Shown: positions 25,978 to 35,540, counted from the stretch's first letter. The stretch is DNA of 64,000 nucleotides from Planctomycetaceae bacterium (GCA_012959465.1 DUDC01000207.1:9875-73874); one strand, 5' to 3'. Made by a program: numbers and translations. The notes: generated by a model from the sequence alone, not told the origin.

Positions 25978-27561
25978 GTGACTGAACAATTCAACCCGTA
26001 TCACACTTGGCTCGGATTTGATGTTGACCATCGAAATCCAAGTTATCCAGATTTGCTCGGCATTTCGGAAAATGAGACGGATGCCGAAACCGTGTCCATG
26101 GCCTTCGACCGGGTGATCGCCAAAGTGCGGTCCCACAAACCGGGCCCGCAGGCCGCCGAATGGGCTCGATTGATCGACGAATTGAAAGCTGCCAAACTTG
26201 CCGCGGCAAAAATGGGCTTCTCTGCAGTGCTGAATCCACAGCCGTCGTCCGTTGCTTCCGAACAGGAAGAAGCGGCTACGCCGATCATAGAATCGTCCAC
26301 CGTTACGTCGGCTGCAACGTCGACGACGGAAATTGCAGAACCCGTCGTTGCGGCATCGACGGAGGCTGAGTCGTCCACGGACGACATCCTGGCCGAATTG
26401 GGACTGGACGGCGATGACGGTCTTCCGGACTTTACGACGCCGGACGATGAACTGGAAGACGATTCCATTCCCACCGACGAATCGACCACCAGCGTCCCGC
26501 CGAACGTTCCTGCGCCGACTCCTACGCCGGAACCCGCCACGACAACCGCGGCGGCGGCGACTACTGTGCTCGCACCTTCAACCCCGCTACCACCAGCTCA
26601 GCCCATGGACGGGGCCGCGCCGGCGGGCATTGTCACGGCGGCAGCGGCTCACCGACGCGGTAATTACTTCGGCCTGATCGTTGGATTCGTCAGCTGCGCA
26701 TTGATGGTCAGCCTGTTTGCGAACGCGTATTACTTCTGGTTCGGCCGAAACGGCGACGGCAATGAAGAAGTTGTTGTGTCCAACGACCCTGTCCACCGCG
26801 ACCTAAACGACGGCGAGGATCCTGTCATCAACGGATCGGACACCGACAACGTCACCGATCCGAATTCTCCCGGCGGGTCGGATCCCGACACCATGCCCGA
26901 TGAACCAAATACGAATACCGATCCGCCGACCGATACGCCGCCGGTCACCCCACCGGTGACGCCACCCGTGCCACCGGAGCCAGTGCCCGAAGATCGGGAA
27001 TTGTCGGACGAAGAGCTGAAGAAATTTGCCGCCGTCCTCGTCAGCGCCAAGGAAGCGTTGGGCAAACAGGACACCGATGGGGCGAACACGTTACTCACGG
27101 AAGCGAAGCCGCTCGCTGGAACGAAAACTCACCGAGCGATGATTGAACGCCTGGAAGTACTTTCCGGCTATGTCGCAGCGTTTCACAATGCGGTTACACA
27201 GTCTCTCGAGAAGCTAAATCCGGGCGATTCGTTCCCCGTTACTGTCGATACCCTCGTGGCTCTGGTCGAAAAGAAACCGGCTTCGATCGTCATTCACGTG
27301 GCCGGATTCAACAAAGAGTATTCGCTCAACGAACTGTCGCTCGGGCTCGGGATCGCATTGGCCAACCAATCGTTGGATCCAGACGCTCTTTCGACACAGG
27401 TCGTCAGGGGAGCATTCCAGGCTGTTCACCCAAAGGCCAGCGAACAGCACATTCAAGACGTGCGCGATTGGTGGCGAGCCGCAACCGACGGTGGGGAAAA
27501 TATCGGTGATCTAATCTTAGTTTTGGACGACGATTACAAACGATTGACCGGCGAAGAATAA
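25978..27561 (+). CDS. Single-pass membrane protein with planctomycete NPYHTWLG (J-like) N-terminal module
   Basis: This 527-residue protein starts at GTG with GAGG about 8 nt upstream. Residues 6-75 begin NPYHTWLGFDVDHRNPSY and continue to DLLGISENETD. This resembles the module found before many planctomycete kinase and membrane proteins (NPYxxWLGI...HYRLLGL), which looks like a shortened J domain. It is followed by a Ser/Thr/Ala/Pro-rich linker, one transmembrane helix (about 229-255), an acidic Asp/Pro/Thr linker with PPVTPPVTPPVPPEP, and a C-terminal alpha-helical domain (about 330-527; KKFAAVLVSAKEALGKQD). The topology suggests a cytoplasmic J-like head and an extracytoplasmic C-terminal domain. 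Its function is unknown. Confidence 0.88.
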   Translation: MTEQFNPYHTWLGFDVDHRNPSYPDLLGISENETDAETVSMAFDRVIAKVRSHKPGPQAAEWARLIDELKAAKLAAAKMGFSAVLNPQPSSVASEQEEAATPIIESSTVTSAATSTTEIAEPVVAASTEAESSTDDILAELGLDGDDGLPDFTTPDDELEDDSIPTDESTTSVPPNVPAPTPTPEPATTTAAAATTVLAPSTPLPPAQPMDGAAPAGIVTAAAAHRRGNYFGLIVGFVSCALMVSLFANAYYFWFGRNGDGNEEVVVSNDPVHRDLNDGEDPVINGSDTDNVTDPNSPGGSDPDTMPDEPNTNTDPPTDTPPVTPPVTPPVPPEPVPEDRELSDEELKKFAAVLVSAKEALGKQDTDGANTLLTEAKPLAGTKTHRAMIERLEVLSGYVAAFHNAVTQSLEKLNPGDSFPVTVDTLVALVEKKPASIVIHVAGFNKEYSLNELSLGLGIALANQSLDPDALSTQVVRGAFQAVHPKASEQHIQDVRDWWRAATDGGENIGDLILVLDDDYKRLTGEE

Positions 27562-27600
27562 TCTCCCATTTGGCGCCTCAAAGTTCCACGTCCCAAAACA

Positions 27601-27647
27601 CTTCGTGCCTTTGTGTGAGCACAAATCATATTCTCACACAAAGACAG
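27601..27647. repeat. Intergenic palindrome, family C, copy 2
   Basis: GCCTTTGTGTGAG (27607-27619) pairs with CTCACACAAAGAC (27633-27645) with one mismatch, around a 13-nt loop. It lies between convergent genes, so it may act as a terminator, though no T-run follows. It shares its core words with the palindrome at 3116-3170. Confidence 0.75.
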
Positions 27648-27662
27648 TAACGACCTCCGCCG

Positions 27663-29351
27663 TTACTCATCACTGATCGCGACATCGAGCAAAAAGGGTT
27701 CTCGTCTGGCAAATGCCGACGTCAGCTCCTCGACGACTTGATCTGCGGACGTGACGCGTTTGGCCGCCACGCCAAAAGACTCGCTGAGCTTGACGAAGTC
27801 GATTTCCGGTTCGTCGAGGTCCATGCCGAGGTATTCATTTTTCTCGAATCGAGGTAGAGGCATCTTCTGGCTACATTCCTTGAGGATCTTGTACTGTCGG
27901 TTGTTGCAGATGACGAAGACAACCGGGATTCCGTACCGCGCGGCTGTCCAGAGGCCTTGGATGCCGTACAGCGCGGCGCCGTCGCCGATGATGCCGATGA
28001 CCGGAGTTTGCGGCCAAGCCATCTGCACACCGAGCGAACAACCGATTCCCCAACCGAGCGCCCACCCTCGATGGGAAAAAAAACGCTGAGGATTTCGAAT
28101 CACGCCACAGAGTTCCAACAGATTACGATGAGTGGTTACGGCTTCTTCCACAACGGCCGCATCTTCCGGAAGCGCGCGAATGATGGCGGCCATTAGGACT
28201 TCCGGCGGAATAGGTGTGATGTCCCATTGTTCCGTAACGTTTCGGTTCCATTGCTCCATGTCGTCGGCTCTCACCTGACGTCTCTCCGCAAGTCTCTGCC
28301 GCTTGGCCTCGTTCATTGGGTGACGTGCTCTTATCTCGCCGAGCAACTCGTCCAACATGATTTCAATGTCGCCAAGCACTGCGTGCTGGACGGGGAAATT
28401 CTTCGCCAACTGTGCGGCGTTTGAGTCGAGGTGAATCCACAACTTGTCGACATCAAAAGGAGACTCGCCAGCGTCGTCGTGGATGTAAAGTCGGAACAGA
28501 TCGAGCCCGATGGCCAACACAACATCGTGCGGCTCCAATAGAGATCGAATGTCGTTCGACCAAAGTGGCAGCCGCCCACCGTAAAGCGGGTGAGAGGAAT
28601 CGAGCGGAAGTCGTCCGTGCGACGAAGTCGCCTCTGTCACGATCGTCGCATCGAGGAGTTCGGCGAGCGACGCGAGGTGGTCGCAAGCAATCGTCTCATC
28701 GCCCTGTCCCGACTCGGTGACACGGCTACCGGCGAGGATAATGGGGCGGCGTGCCGAACCGAGGCATTCGGCGACTCGTTCAATAGCTTGCCGGTCGGGC
28801 CTTACACGAGTAGCCAGTTCGGTCGGTTTCCACGGTATTTCATCCGCCACAAATTCGCTTGTCTGCACATCCACTGGCAGGGCGAGAAAAACTGGCCCCG
28901 TCGGCGGAGTCAGCGCGATCTGAATTGCCCTACGTGTGGCCGTGGCGATGTCCTCCGGACGCTGTACCTCATAGGCCCATTTGGTCCAAGGCTGTACAAG
29001 GCGTGTTAATTCGCCCCAAAGCACCGGCTGTGCCAAAGACAAACGGCGGTCTTGTTGCCCCGCGGTCAGCAACAACGGCGTTCCTTCAATATGCGCGTTG
29101 TAGAGCATCCCCATCGCATTGCCGAGCCCGCAGGCGATGTGGAGGTTGATCACGGCAATTTGCCGAGTTGCCATCGCGTAGCCGTCGGCCATGCCGACAA
29201 CGGGAATTTCATGGACACCCAGCACATAGTCAAATCGAGGGTCCGTTACCAAGGCGTCATTCAACGGCAACTCGGTGGTACCCGGATTGCCGAAAATACG
29301 GTCGACTCCGGCAGCCGTCAGTACCTCGAGAAATGCCTGTATTCCGTTCAT
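27663..29351 (-). CDS. Thiamine pyrophosphate-dependent decarboxylase, benzoylformate decarboxylase-like
   Basis: This 562-residue enzyme of the acetolactate synthase/benzoylformate decarboxylase superfamily is cytoplasmic. The N-terminal Pyr domain has IFGNPGTTELP and the activating Glu in LGVHEIPVVGMADGYA. A central NAD/FAD-like domain follows, then a C-terminal PP domain with the TPP/Mg motif that begins IGDGAALYGIQGLW and ends CNNRQY. GNPGTTELP and the overall pattern fit 2-oxo acid decarboxylases better than biosynthetic acetolactate synthase, and no ilvN-like regulatory subunit gene is adjacent. The gene is divergent from bioA. The substrate is a guess: an aromatic or branched 2-oxo acid. 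Confidence 0.85.
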   Translation of the reverse strand: MNGIQAFLEVLTAAGVDRIFGNPGTTELPLNDALVTDPRFDYVLGVHEIPVVGMADGYAMATRQIAVINLHIACGLGNAMGMLYNAHIEGTPLLLTAGQQDRRLSLAQPVLWGELTRLVQPWTKWAYEVQRPEDIATATRRAIQIALTPPTGPVFLALPVDVQTSEFVADEIPWKPTELATRVRPDRQAIERVAECLGSARRPIILAGSRVTESGQGDETIACDHLASLAELLDATIVTEATSSHGRLPLDSSHPLYGGRLPLWSNDIRSLLEPHDVVLAIGLDLFRLYIHDDAGESPFDVDKLWIHLDSNAAQLAKNFPVQHAVLGDIEIMLDELLGEIRARHPMNEAKRQRLAERRQVRADDMEQWNRNVTEQWDITPIPPEVLMAAIIRALPEDAAVVEEAVTTHRNLLELCGVIRNPQRFFSHRGWALGWGIGCSLGVQMAWPQTPVIGIIGDGAALYGIQGLWTAARYGIPVVFVICNNRQYKILKECSQKMPLPRFEKNEYLGMDLDEPEIDFVKLSESFGVAAKRVTSADQVVEELTSAFARREPFLLDVAISDE

Positions 29352-29418
29352 CGTGTTTTTTCGTACTCACTTTTCACACGGCAACTTTTTTCATTCCACA
29401 CCCACGCGTCCCTTCGCT

Positions 29419-29440
29419 GGGGAATCTGTCTCCCCTTTTT
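29419..29440 (+). terminator. Short terminator-like hairpin in the bioA leader region
   Basis: GGGGA (29419-29423) and TCCCC (29431-29435) can form a 5-bp stem with a 7-nt loop, followed by five T. The stem is short. It lies about 80 nt before bioA, so it would matter only if transcription starts further upstream. Confidence 0.2.
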
Positions 29441-29520
29441 CCAATTCATGGTCAGCGTTACGTTAGCAGTTGTCCGGGGCAACACGAAGAGGTCGAATAA
29501 AACGAAGGCGATTTTCCAAT

Positions 29521-30801
29521 ATGACGACTCCCGACTGGCAACGAAAGGGTTACCCTCACATCTGGATGCCCTATTCCCAGATGGCCACGTCCGTCATGCC
29601 GGTTCCCGTGGTGCTCACTGAGGGTGTCTATATAGAATTAGCCGACGGACGACGGATTATCGACGGCTTGGCCTCGTGGTGGTCGGCCTGCCATGGTTAC
29701 AACCATCCACACATCGCGGCAGCAGTGAAAAAACAACTCGCCGAAATGCCGCACGTCATGTTTGGCGGCGTAAATCACGAACCCGCCATGACGCTGGCGC
29801 GGCGACTGGCCCAAATGGCGCCAGGGGCTCTCAATCGGGTCTTTTTTTCCGATTCAGGATCGGTATCGGTCGAAGTAGCGATGAAGATGGCCGTGCAATA
29901 CTGGCTCAATCGCGGCGTCCAGGGTCGCCACAAGTTCGTCACGTTTCAACACGGCTACCACGGCGATACGACAGGTGCCATGTCGCTTTGCGACCCAATC
30001 ACCAGCATGCACTCCCATTTTGACGGTTTCCTACTGAAACAACTGCCGCAAGTCATCCCCGAAACGGACGAACAATTCGCCGCGTTCGACCAGTTTCTCG
30101 CCACACACTCTCGAGAAACGGCTGCTGTGATCATCGAGCCGCTGGTGCAGGGAGCAGGGGGAATGCGTTTTCATCCTCCTTCTTGTCTCGCACGAATCGC
30201 CCAATTGTGCCAAGAACGGAAATTACTGCTAATTGCCGATGAGATCGCGACGGGGTTCGGTCGCACTGGTTCGATGTTCGCCTGCGAGCAAGCGGACGTG
30301 GTCCCCGATATCATGTGCCTTTCCAAAGCACTCACCGGCGGCACAATGGGCCTAGCCGTCACTCTGGCCACCGATGATCTGTTCGCGGCTTTTCAATCCG
30401 ATCAAATCGAACACGCGCTGATGCACGGCCCAACCTTCATGGCCAATCCACTGGCCTGTGCGGCCGCCAACGCCTCGCTCGACCTTTTCGAGAGTGAACC
30501 GCGACTGGCTCAAGCCAATCGCCTCGAGGCAGACTTATTTGCGAGTCTGGCACCTTGCCGAACAATGCCAGGCGTGGTGGACGTCCGAACCAAAGGCGCT
30601 GTCGCGGCCGTCGAGGTCGAACAGCTCCACCATTTAGATTGGCTTCGACAGCGGTTTCTTGAGCGTGGCGTCTGGTTACGACCCTTCGCCAACGCCATCT
30701 ATGTAACGCCGGCGCTAACTATGACCCCGACAGAAGTCAGTGTGCTGACAAGCAGGATGGTCAACGTGATTGGCGAATGGGCCGAATTGCCAAACGAATG
30801 A
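29521..30801 (+). CDS. bioA: Adenosylmethionine-8-amino-7-oxononanoate aminotransferase
   Basis: A 426-residue class III PLP aminotransferase of biotin synthesis that converts KAPA to DAPA with S-adenosylmethionine as amino donor. Family features are HIWMPYSQM near the start, [45 protein letters not shown], the PLP aspartate in [15 protein letters not shown], and the PLP-binding lysine in [10 protein letters not shown]. The open frame reaches 29470, but the ATG at 29521 matches the family N-terminus and has GAAGG upstream. A weak promoter candidate (TTGTCC, 17 nt, TCGAAT) spans 29470-29498. No other bio gene is next to it. It is convergent with the zinc-ribbon membrane protein. Confidence 0.95.
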   Translation: MTTPDWQRKGYPHIWMPYSQMATSVMPVPVVLTEGVYIELADGRRIIDGLASWWSACHGYNHPHIAAAVKKQLAEMPHVMFGGVNHEPAMTLARRLAQMAPGALNRVFFSDSGSVSVEVAMKMAVQYWLNRGVQGRHKFVTFQHGYHGDTTGAMSLCDPITSMHSHFDGFLLKQLPQVIPETDEQFAAFDQFLATHSRETAAVIIEPLVQGAGGMRFHPPSCLARIAQLCQERKLLLIADEIATGFGRTGSMFACEQADVVPDIMCLSKALTGGTMGLAVTLATDDLFAAFQSDQIEHALMHGPTFMANPLACAAANASLDLFESEPRLAQANRLEADLFASLAPCRTMPGVVDVRTKGAVAAVEVEQLHHLDWLRQRFLERGVWLRPFANAIYVTPALTMTPTEVSVLTSRMVNVIGEWAELPNE

Positions 30802-30809
30802 TCCGATCA

Positions 30810-30830
30810 GGACGCTAGCCCACGGTTCAT
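30810..30830. repeat. Family D repeat, half copy
   Basis: GACGCTAGCCCACGGTTC matches the left arm of the inverted repeat at 19408-19488. It lies between the convergent bioA and zinc-ribbon genes. Confidence 0.5.
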
Positions 30831-30852
30831 GGCTTGCAATTGGCGTATGATT

Positions 30853-31794
30853 TCAGTGCTGGCTCCCTGGCCGCTTGAACTGCAATTGTCCACTCATCAT
30901 CAAATAGCCGGTGGCCCACATTACCTGCGTCAGAGGATAGGCAAAGATTACGCCAACGCAACACGCCAGCAGACCGACGATCATAATGCCGATGGATGCC
31001 AGCCACAGTAATATCGTGGCGCCGCTATTACCCGTCGTGATGACTCTCGCCATTGAAAATGTTTCGCCTAGTCCAACGCGTTTATCGACGACGAGAAAGT
31101 AAAACGGCCAGAAAAACAGCGCGACGAGGATACCCGGAATGATACATGCCAACACTGCAAGGAATATAAGAAACATGAACAGCAATATGGCGCCGAGTGC
31201 TCCCATCGTGTTGTCTGCACGGTAAAAGATCATTCCCAATTCCACTTGTTGTCCACGTGCAGAGGCCAAAGAGATCGTCATAAGTCCCATCATAAAGTAC
31301 ACCTGGATTGGCGTGGAGAGCAGCGAGGACGCGACATTGACGATCGCTGCAATTTCGTCCTCTCCATTGGCTTGAAGTACGGCGATGACAATCCCCGCCG
31401 GAATGGCAACGACTTGAGAGGCAAAGCCGGCGACCAAAGAAGCGACGACGAGAATCCCCAAGTCACGTTTCCAACACTCAAAGGCGTGGGAGATGACGTC
31501 GGACACGTCGACTTGTACGTTACGAATCTCGCCGCTACTTTTCTCTGGCCCGGCGGCGAAACCGCCACCAGCCATCGGTGCCGTTGCGTACGGATTTTCG
31601 CTCGTAGGAGCCGGCTTATTGGGCTGCTCTTGTGGAGACCCAAACATGGGCTGCGTAGGCTGTTCGGACGCCGGCGCGACGCCAGGTACGTTGGCCAGTG
31701 TCTGGCATTTTGGGCACTTCGCTTGTTTTCCGGCGGCCGTCTCTGGCACGCGCAACATTTGCGAACAGTTGGGACACTGGAATTCAATCGACAT
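30853..31794 (-). CDS. Membrane protein with N-terminal zinc ribbon
   Basis: At 313 residues it has an N-terminal zinc ribbon (CPNC at residues 7-10 and CPKC at 28-31), as often found in planctomycete membrane proteins. A Pro/Ala/Gly-rich linker and a C-terminal domain with five or six membrane helices (about 105-305) follow. The latter includes VISHAFECWKRDLGILVVAS and resembles DUF975-type integral domains. AGGA lies about 9 nt before the ATG at 31794. The gene is convergent with bioA and follows the transporter in the same direction after nearly 290 bp. No specific function is recognised. Confidence 0.8.
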   Translation of the reverse strand: MSIEFQCPNCSQMLRVPETAAGKQAKCPKCQTLANVPGVAPASEQPTQPMFGSPQEQPNKPAPTSENPYATAPMAGGGFAAGPEKSSGEIRNVQVDVSDVISHAFECWKRDLGILVVASLVAGFASQVVAIPAGIVIAVLQANGEDEIAAIVNVASSLLSTPIQVYFMMGLMTISLASARGQQVELGMIFYRADNTMGALGAILLFMFLIFLAVLACIIPGILVALFFWPFYFLVVDKRVGLGETFSMARVITTGNSGATILLWLASIGIMIVGLLACCVGVIFAYPLTQVMWATGYLMMSGQLQFKRPGSQH

Positions 31795-32078
31795 CTGTTT
31801 CCATCCTCTGGGACATAAAAACTCAAGGTGCCGTTTTGTGACACTGAAGATAATAAGCTGACGGACGAACTAAAACCACACTAGACTCAGCGTGTTTCGG
31901 CCAAATCTCGCCAATAACAAACCCTTGGGAGTTCGTTGCTAGCTGCGAAATATTGGCCGCTGCTTCCGAAAACACGGAGGCAAATATCAAGCTCAGTCAA
32001 ACAGTGGATGCGTCGAAGTTCACCGGCCCATAACTCATTGCGCCGAATTGTCTCTGCTGGGCATTACCCTTGCGCACC

Positions 32079-33413
32079 CTACCCTAGCGCACCCTTTTTT
32101 GTGTCGTTCTTTTTTGCGTCGAGCATAGTCCGGTGGACGACCAATATGATGGCGATCGGCACAAGCTGCCACAGCCCGATGATAACAAACAGATCTCCGT
32201 TACGTATTGTTCCGGAAATCTCACCGGCCAAACTCACGCCGATCGTCATGGAGAGATTCAAGAACGCCATGTATGCCGTGAACTGGGTGGCGGCAACTCG
32301 AGGCACGGCCACGCTCATGAACAAGGCGAAAAGCGCGACACTCAAGAGTGCTGCAAAGAACTCTTGAAGGCAGAGGAACACAGTTTTGCGATCGAAGTTT
32401 AAGCCATGATAGGGGCCGAATCCAGCAAAGTGAATTGGTTCCATCCACTGGGCCTCGATGAGGCCAAACCCGATCCAGACCAACGCCAGCGCGCCGGCGG
32501 CCGCCACGGCAACGCGTGTTGGACTGAACCAATCGGCGAACACGCCACCTAGCACGGCGCCTGTTAGACCAAACCCAACTGCCCACCCACCCATGACAAT
32601 CGAGTATTGCTCAAGTGTCCAAACATCGACCCGAACAAACGCGGTGAGACCGATCGTCAGCGATACTCCCGTGCCGACTTTGACGGTCAACGCCAACAGA
32701 ACGCAGACCCAGGTAACGCGATGCTGAAAAGCAGCGTAGATTGCCGACAGCAACTGCGGAAACGACTCTCGATCTTTATCGTCTTCCGGATTGGACCGAG
32801 TGGGAATGAAGAAACGGTCACCGCGGCGTTCTCGAAGGAACAATGGCAACAGGAAGATGATCGCGAAACACTGCAATTGTACCCAAACAGCCGTTTGCAA
32901 ACCCCAACGACTAGCGACGATCCCCAGGCCGGCGCCACCCAACATTGTCCCGAGGTAGCTTGAACCATACATCAACCCATTGGCGCGTCCACGTTCGTTG
33001 GCGGGCAATAGATCGACCGCCAACGCATCAACCGAAACGTCCTGCATCGAACCAAATATGTTGTGTAGAAAGACGACCCAGATCACCATCTGCAAATTGC
33101 CCATTAGATCCGGAATAAGCAAAATGGCGCACATGCTGACCGCCATCATGACTTGAGCGAAAAGAATCCACGGCCGTCGTCGCCCCAGAGAACGAATTTG
33201 GATACCATCAATGAGCGGCCCCCAACACCATTTGAAGGACCAAGGAAGTGTCGTCACCGCCAGCAAGGTCGCCAAATCAGCCTTGCCGATACCCTGTTCG
33301 GAAAGGTGCGCAGCCAACGTGATCGTGACAAACCCGAATGGCAACCCCTGCGCAAAGTACAGCATGCATAGGGTCATCAGCCGCAAAGAAGGCCGCTCTT
33401 TCAAATACAACAA
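32079..33413 (-). CDS. MFS transporter, AmpG-like
   Basis: At 444 residues and with about 12 membrane helices, this resembles AmpG-type permeases of the major facilitator superfamily, which import muropeptides from peptidoglycan recycling in proteobacteria. Shared features are YFAQGLPFGFVTITL, LPWSFKWCWGPLIDG, LGRRRPWILFAQ and QDVSVDALAVDLLPANERG. The planctomycete substrate need not be muropeptide. The start at 33413 is a TTG and uncertain; the next methionine is nine codons in (MTLCML). The gene ends with a TAG inside a short direct repeat (GCGCACCCT at 32072-32080 and 32087-32095). It follows the trans-sulfuration enzyme after 139 bp in the same direction. Confidence 0.85.
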   Translation of the reverse strand: MLYLKERPSLRLMTLCMLYFAQGLPFGFVTITLAAHLSEQGIGKADLATLLAVTTLPWSFKWCWGPLIDGIQIRSLGRRRPWILFAQVMMAVSMCAILLIPDLMGNLQMVIWVVFLHNIFGSMQDVSVDALAVDLLPANERGRANGLMYGSSYLGTMLGGAGLGIVASRWGLQTAVWVQLQCFAIIFLLPLFLRERRGDRFFIPTRSNPEDDKDRESFPQLLSAIYAAFQHRVTWVCVLLALTVKVGTGVSLTIGLTAFVRVDVWTLEQYSIVMGGWAVGFGLTGAVLGGVFADWFSPTRVAVAAAGALALVWIGFGLIEAQWMEPIHFAGFGPYHGLNFDRKTVFLCLQEFFAALLSVALFALFMSVAVPRVAATQFTAYMAFLNLSMTIGVSLAGEISGTIRNGDLFVIIGLWQLVPIAIILVVHRTMLDAKKNDTKKGALG

Positions 33414-33552
33414 CTTGCTTACTCACAGGAAAAAGGGGTTGAGTTACGTTAACTCCACAGCTTCATCGCAACCCGACGCGTCAGCGAGATAGGGCGCCGG
33501 TCACATTCGGCCTCACTGACGAATCCGGCTACGATGACGCATGGCAATCACA

Positions 33553-34743
33553 CTAGGATGAGTCCTTAAACCGCCCGAAGGCATCGTCCAAGGATGTGAC
33601 AACCGAGTCGGTCGCCTCCACGCCAATCGAAAGTCGGATCGTTCCGTCGCTGATTCCAAGCGTGCGACATTCTTCCGGACTGGTCGCCCGATGGCTAGTC
33701 GATCTCGGATGCGACAGAGTCGTAGCAATATCTCCCAGTGACGGACAAAAATGAATGTCAACACATGCCTCGATAAAACGCTGCGCCGCTACTTCGGTAT
33801 CGTCGGCCAATTGAAAAGTTACCATGGTGCCGAACCTGCCATCGAATTGTCGACGGGCCAGTTCGTGTTCAGGGTGAGCGGGCAGTCCGGGGTAATCAAC
33901 GGAAGCGACCAACGAGTTGCCGGCCAGGTACTTGGCAACTTCGCACGCCGTCAGGCAGGCTCGATCGACTCGCAGGTGCATCGTGGCCAGCCCGCGCATT
34001 GCGAGCCAGGAATCAAATGGCGCGCTCCCCAGCCCCCACGCCGAAGCCACCGCCGGAATTCGATCCCAGAGGTCATGACGTCCAGTCAACAAGCCCATGA
34101 TGACGTCACTATGACCGTTCATCATCTTGCTCATGCTCTCCAGCGTCCAATCCGCGCCTAACGTATGAGGCTGGCAGAGCAGGGGAGTGGCGAACGTATT
34201 GTCGACAAGTAACTGCACATCTCGCTCGCGACAGATCTCCGCTAACGCAGCAATGTCGGCAACCCGCAGCGTCGGGTTTGAGATCGTCTCGACCACTAGC
34301 AGCTTGGTCTTCGCCTCGATGGCCTTGGCCACATGGCGAAGGTCAAGCGTGTCGACAACCGCGGATCGAATACCGAACCGTTTCGTCTCCTGAGTCAACA
34401 GGTAAGTAGTCTTTCCGTAGAGTCGATCGCTGACGATCAAGTGGTCATCTGCCGCTAACTGGGCCAGCAATACGCTCGAGATCGCGGACATGCCCGATGC
34501 AAAGACCATTGCTCGTTCAGCGCGATGGAGTTGGCGGCATTTTTCTGCCAACTGGGAGGCGTTGGGGTGACCATCACGTTGATAGACGTAGCCAGCAACA
34601 TCTCCTCCCAAAATCTGACTCGCATCGGCCGTCGAGGCGCAGCCGTATACTGCAGCCATTTGAATTGGCGCCACGGCGGGCCGAGTTATCAGTGCGGGTG
34701 ATTCGACAGGTGACGCGCAAATGTCATCTATTTTTCTTGGCAT
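33553..34743 (-). CDS. Cystathionine gamma-synthase/lyase family PLP enzyme
   Basis: A 396-residue fold-type I PLP enzyme of the trans-sulfuration family. Features are GYVYQRDGHPNASQLAEK, VFASGMSAISSVLLA, YGKTTYLLTQE, VVETISNPTLRVADI, LLVDNTFATPLL and the PLP lysine in ESMSKMMNGHSDV (usually S-x-TK-x-x-x-GH-S-D). It could be a cystathionine synthase or lyase, or methionine gamma-lyase; the sequence alone does not separate these. The frame extends upstream to 34827. The ATG at 34743 was preferred because the family N-terminus begins there, but its ribosome site is weak. The HNH nuclease upstream and the transporter downstream are unrelated in function. Confidence 0.88.
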   Translation of the reverse strand: MPRKIDDICASPVESPALITRPAVAPIQMAAVYGCASTADASQILGGDVAGYVYQRDGHPNASQLAEKCRQLHRAERAMVFASGMSAISSVLLAQLAADDHLIVSDRLYGKTTYLLTQETKRFGIRSAVVDTLDLRHVAKAIEAKTKLLVVETISNPTLRVADIAALAEICRERDVQLLVDNTFATPLLCQPHTLGADWTLESMSKMMNGHSDVIMGLLTGRHDLWDRIPAVASAWGLGSAPFDSWLAMRGLATMHLRVDRACLTACEVAKYLAGNSLVASVDYPGLPAHPEHELARRQFDGRFGTMVTFQLADDTEVAAQRFIEACVDIHFCPSLGDIATTLSHPRSTSHRATSPEECRTLGISDGTIRLSIGVEATDSVVTSLDDAFGRFKDSS

Positions 34744-34865
34744 CGTTTCATTGCCGAAAGGAGTTGGCGGAATGGACTTATCGAGAAGGTAAACAGAAAG
34801 AACACTTATGAAAAGGTGGCCACTCATTCACCGAGTACGTATTTACGACAAGCGAGATTGTCGCA

Positions 34866-35459
34866 TTAACTGAGTTCCACCTGCCAGTAAGCTTCACTGA
34901 CAAACTTCGCCCAACTCTCAATACTGCGTTGATGGTCGGCGAAAAGTGGGCCCCAACGCGGACGATTTGGTCGCCGCTTCAACGGCATCTTCGCTTCAGC
35001 AGGAGTTCGATTGGCCTTGTGCGAGTTACAGTCGACGCAGGCCAACACACAATTCTCCCAACTTGTTTCACCGCCTTTCGACCGGGGAATCACATGATCG
35101 ACCGTCAACTCGGCTGGCCCCGGCTGGGCGCCGCAATACTGGCAGGTGAACTTATCTCGCTTGTACAAGTTGCGACGGCTGAAAGAGACGGCCTGTTCGG
35201 CGACACGATCGAACCGACTCAGTACGACAACTTCGGGAATACGCAGGACGAGACTACCCGTGCGAATCACTTCCGAGCTACTCCTGGGCTCCAGTGTGGC
35301 CCAATCACTCCAATCGTAAAGCTGAAAGTCGTCGGGATCCACAAACCGAGCTGTTTGGTTCCAGACCTTTACAAGGGCACGAGCCACAGAGGCAATGTTG
35401 ACGGGCTGCCAATTGCGGTTCAATACTAGTGCTGGCCTTTCCAAGACTGCTGCAGTCAT
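34866..35459 (-). CDS. HNH endonuclease
   Basis: A 197-residue HNH nuclease with two zinc CxxC pairs (CQYC and CVDC) surrounding the HNH core TVDHVIPRSKGGETSWENC. The N-terminal portion LERPALVLNRNWQPVNIASV is typical of a widespread bacterial family whose physiological role is not settled. The frame begins at a GTG at 35474, but GGGA lies at suitable distance before the ATG at 35459. No restriction partner is adjacent, and similar single genes are common outside mobile DNA. The upstream region holds two direct repeats (35515-35540 and 35554-35586). Confidence 0.9.
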   Translation of the reverse strand: MTAAVLERPALVLNRNWQPVNIASVARALVKVWNQTARFVDPDDFQLYDWSDWATLEPRSSSEVIRTGSLVLRIPEVVVLSRFDRVAEQAVSFSRRNLYKRDKFTCQYCGAQPGPAELTVDHVIPRSKGGETSWENCVLACVDCNSHKANRTPAEAKMPLKRRPNRPRWGPLFADHQRSIESWAKFVSEAYWQVELS

Positions 35460-35514
35460 GACTTTTCGTCCCACTTCCCCTTATCGAGTTTTCGCGGCCG
35501 TATTACGGGAACTG

Positions 35515-35540
35515 TTTTCCCATTCTATTTTCCCATTCTA
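35515..35540. repeat. 13-bp perfect tandem duplication upstream of the HNH gene
   Basis: TTTTCCCATTCTA occurs twice without a gap. A second direct repeat, CTCAAAGTAC, follows at 35554-35563 and 35577-35586. Both lie in the region between the divergent HNH and DUF1549 genes and could be operator-like or neutral duplications. Confidence 0.8.

Noticed and set aside
27663-29351. Acetolactate synthase large subunit (ilvB)
   Set aside because: The TPP motif fits the whole superfamily, but GNPGTTELP and the lack of an ilvN-type gene favour a benzoylformate decarboxylase-like enzyme.
34866-35459. Restriction-modification system around the HNH gene
   Set aside because: No methyltransferase or specificity gene is present, and this HNH family is common as a single chromosomal gene.
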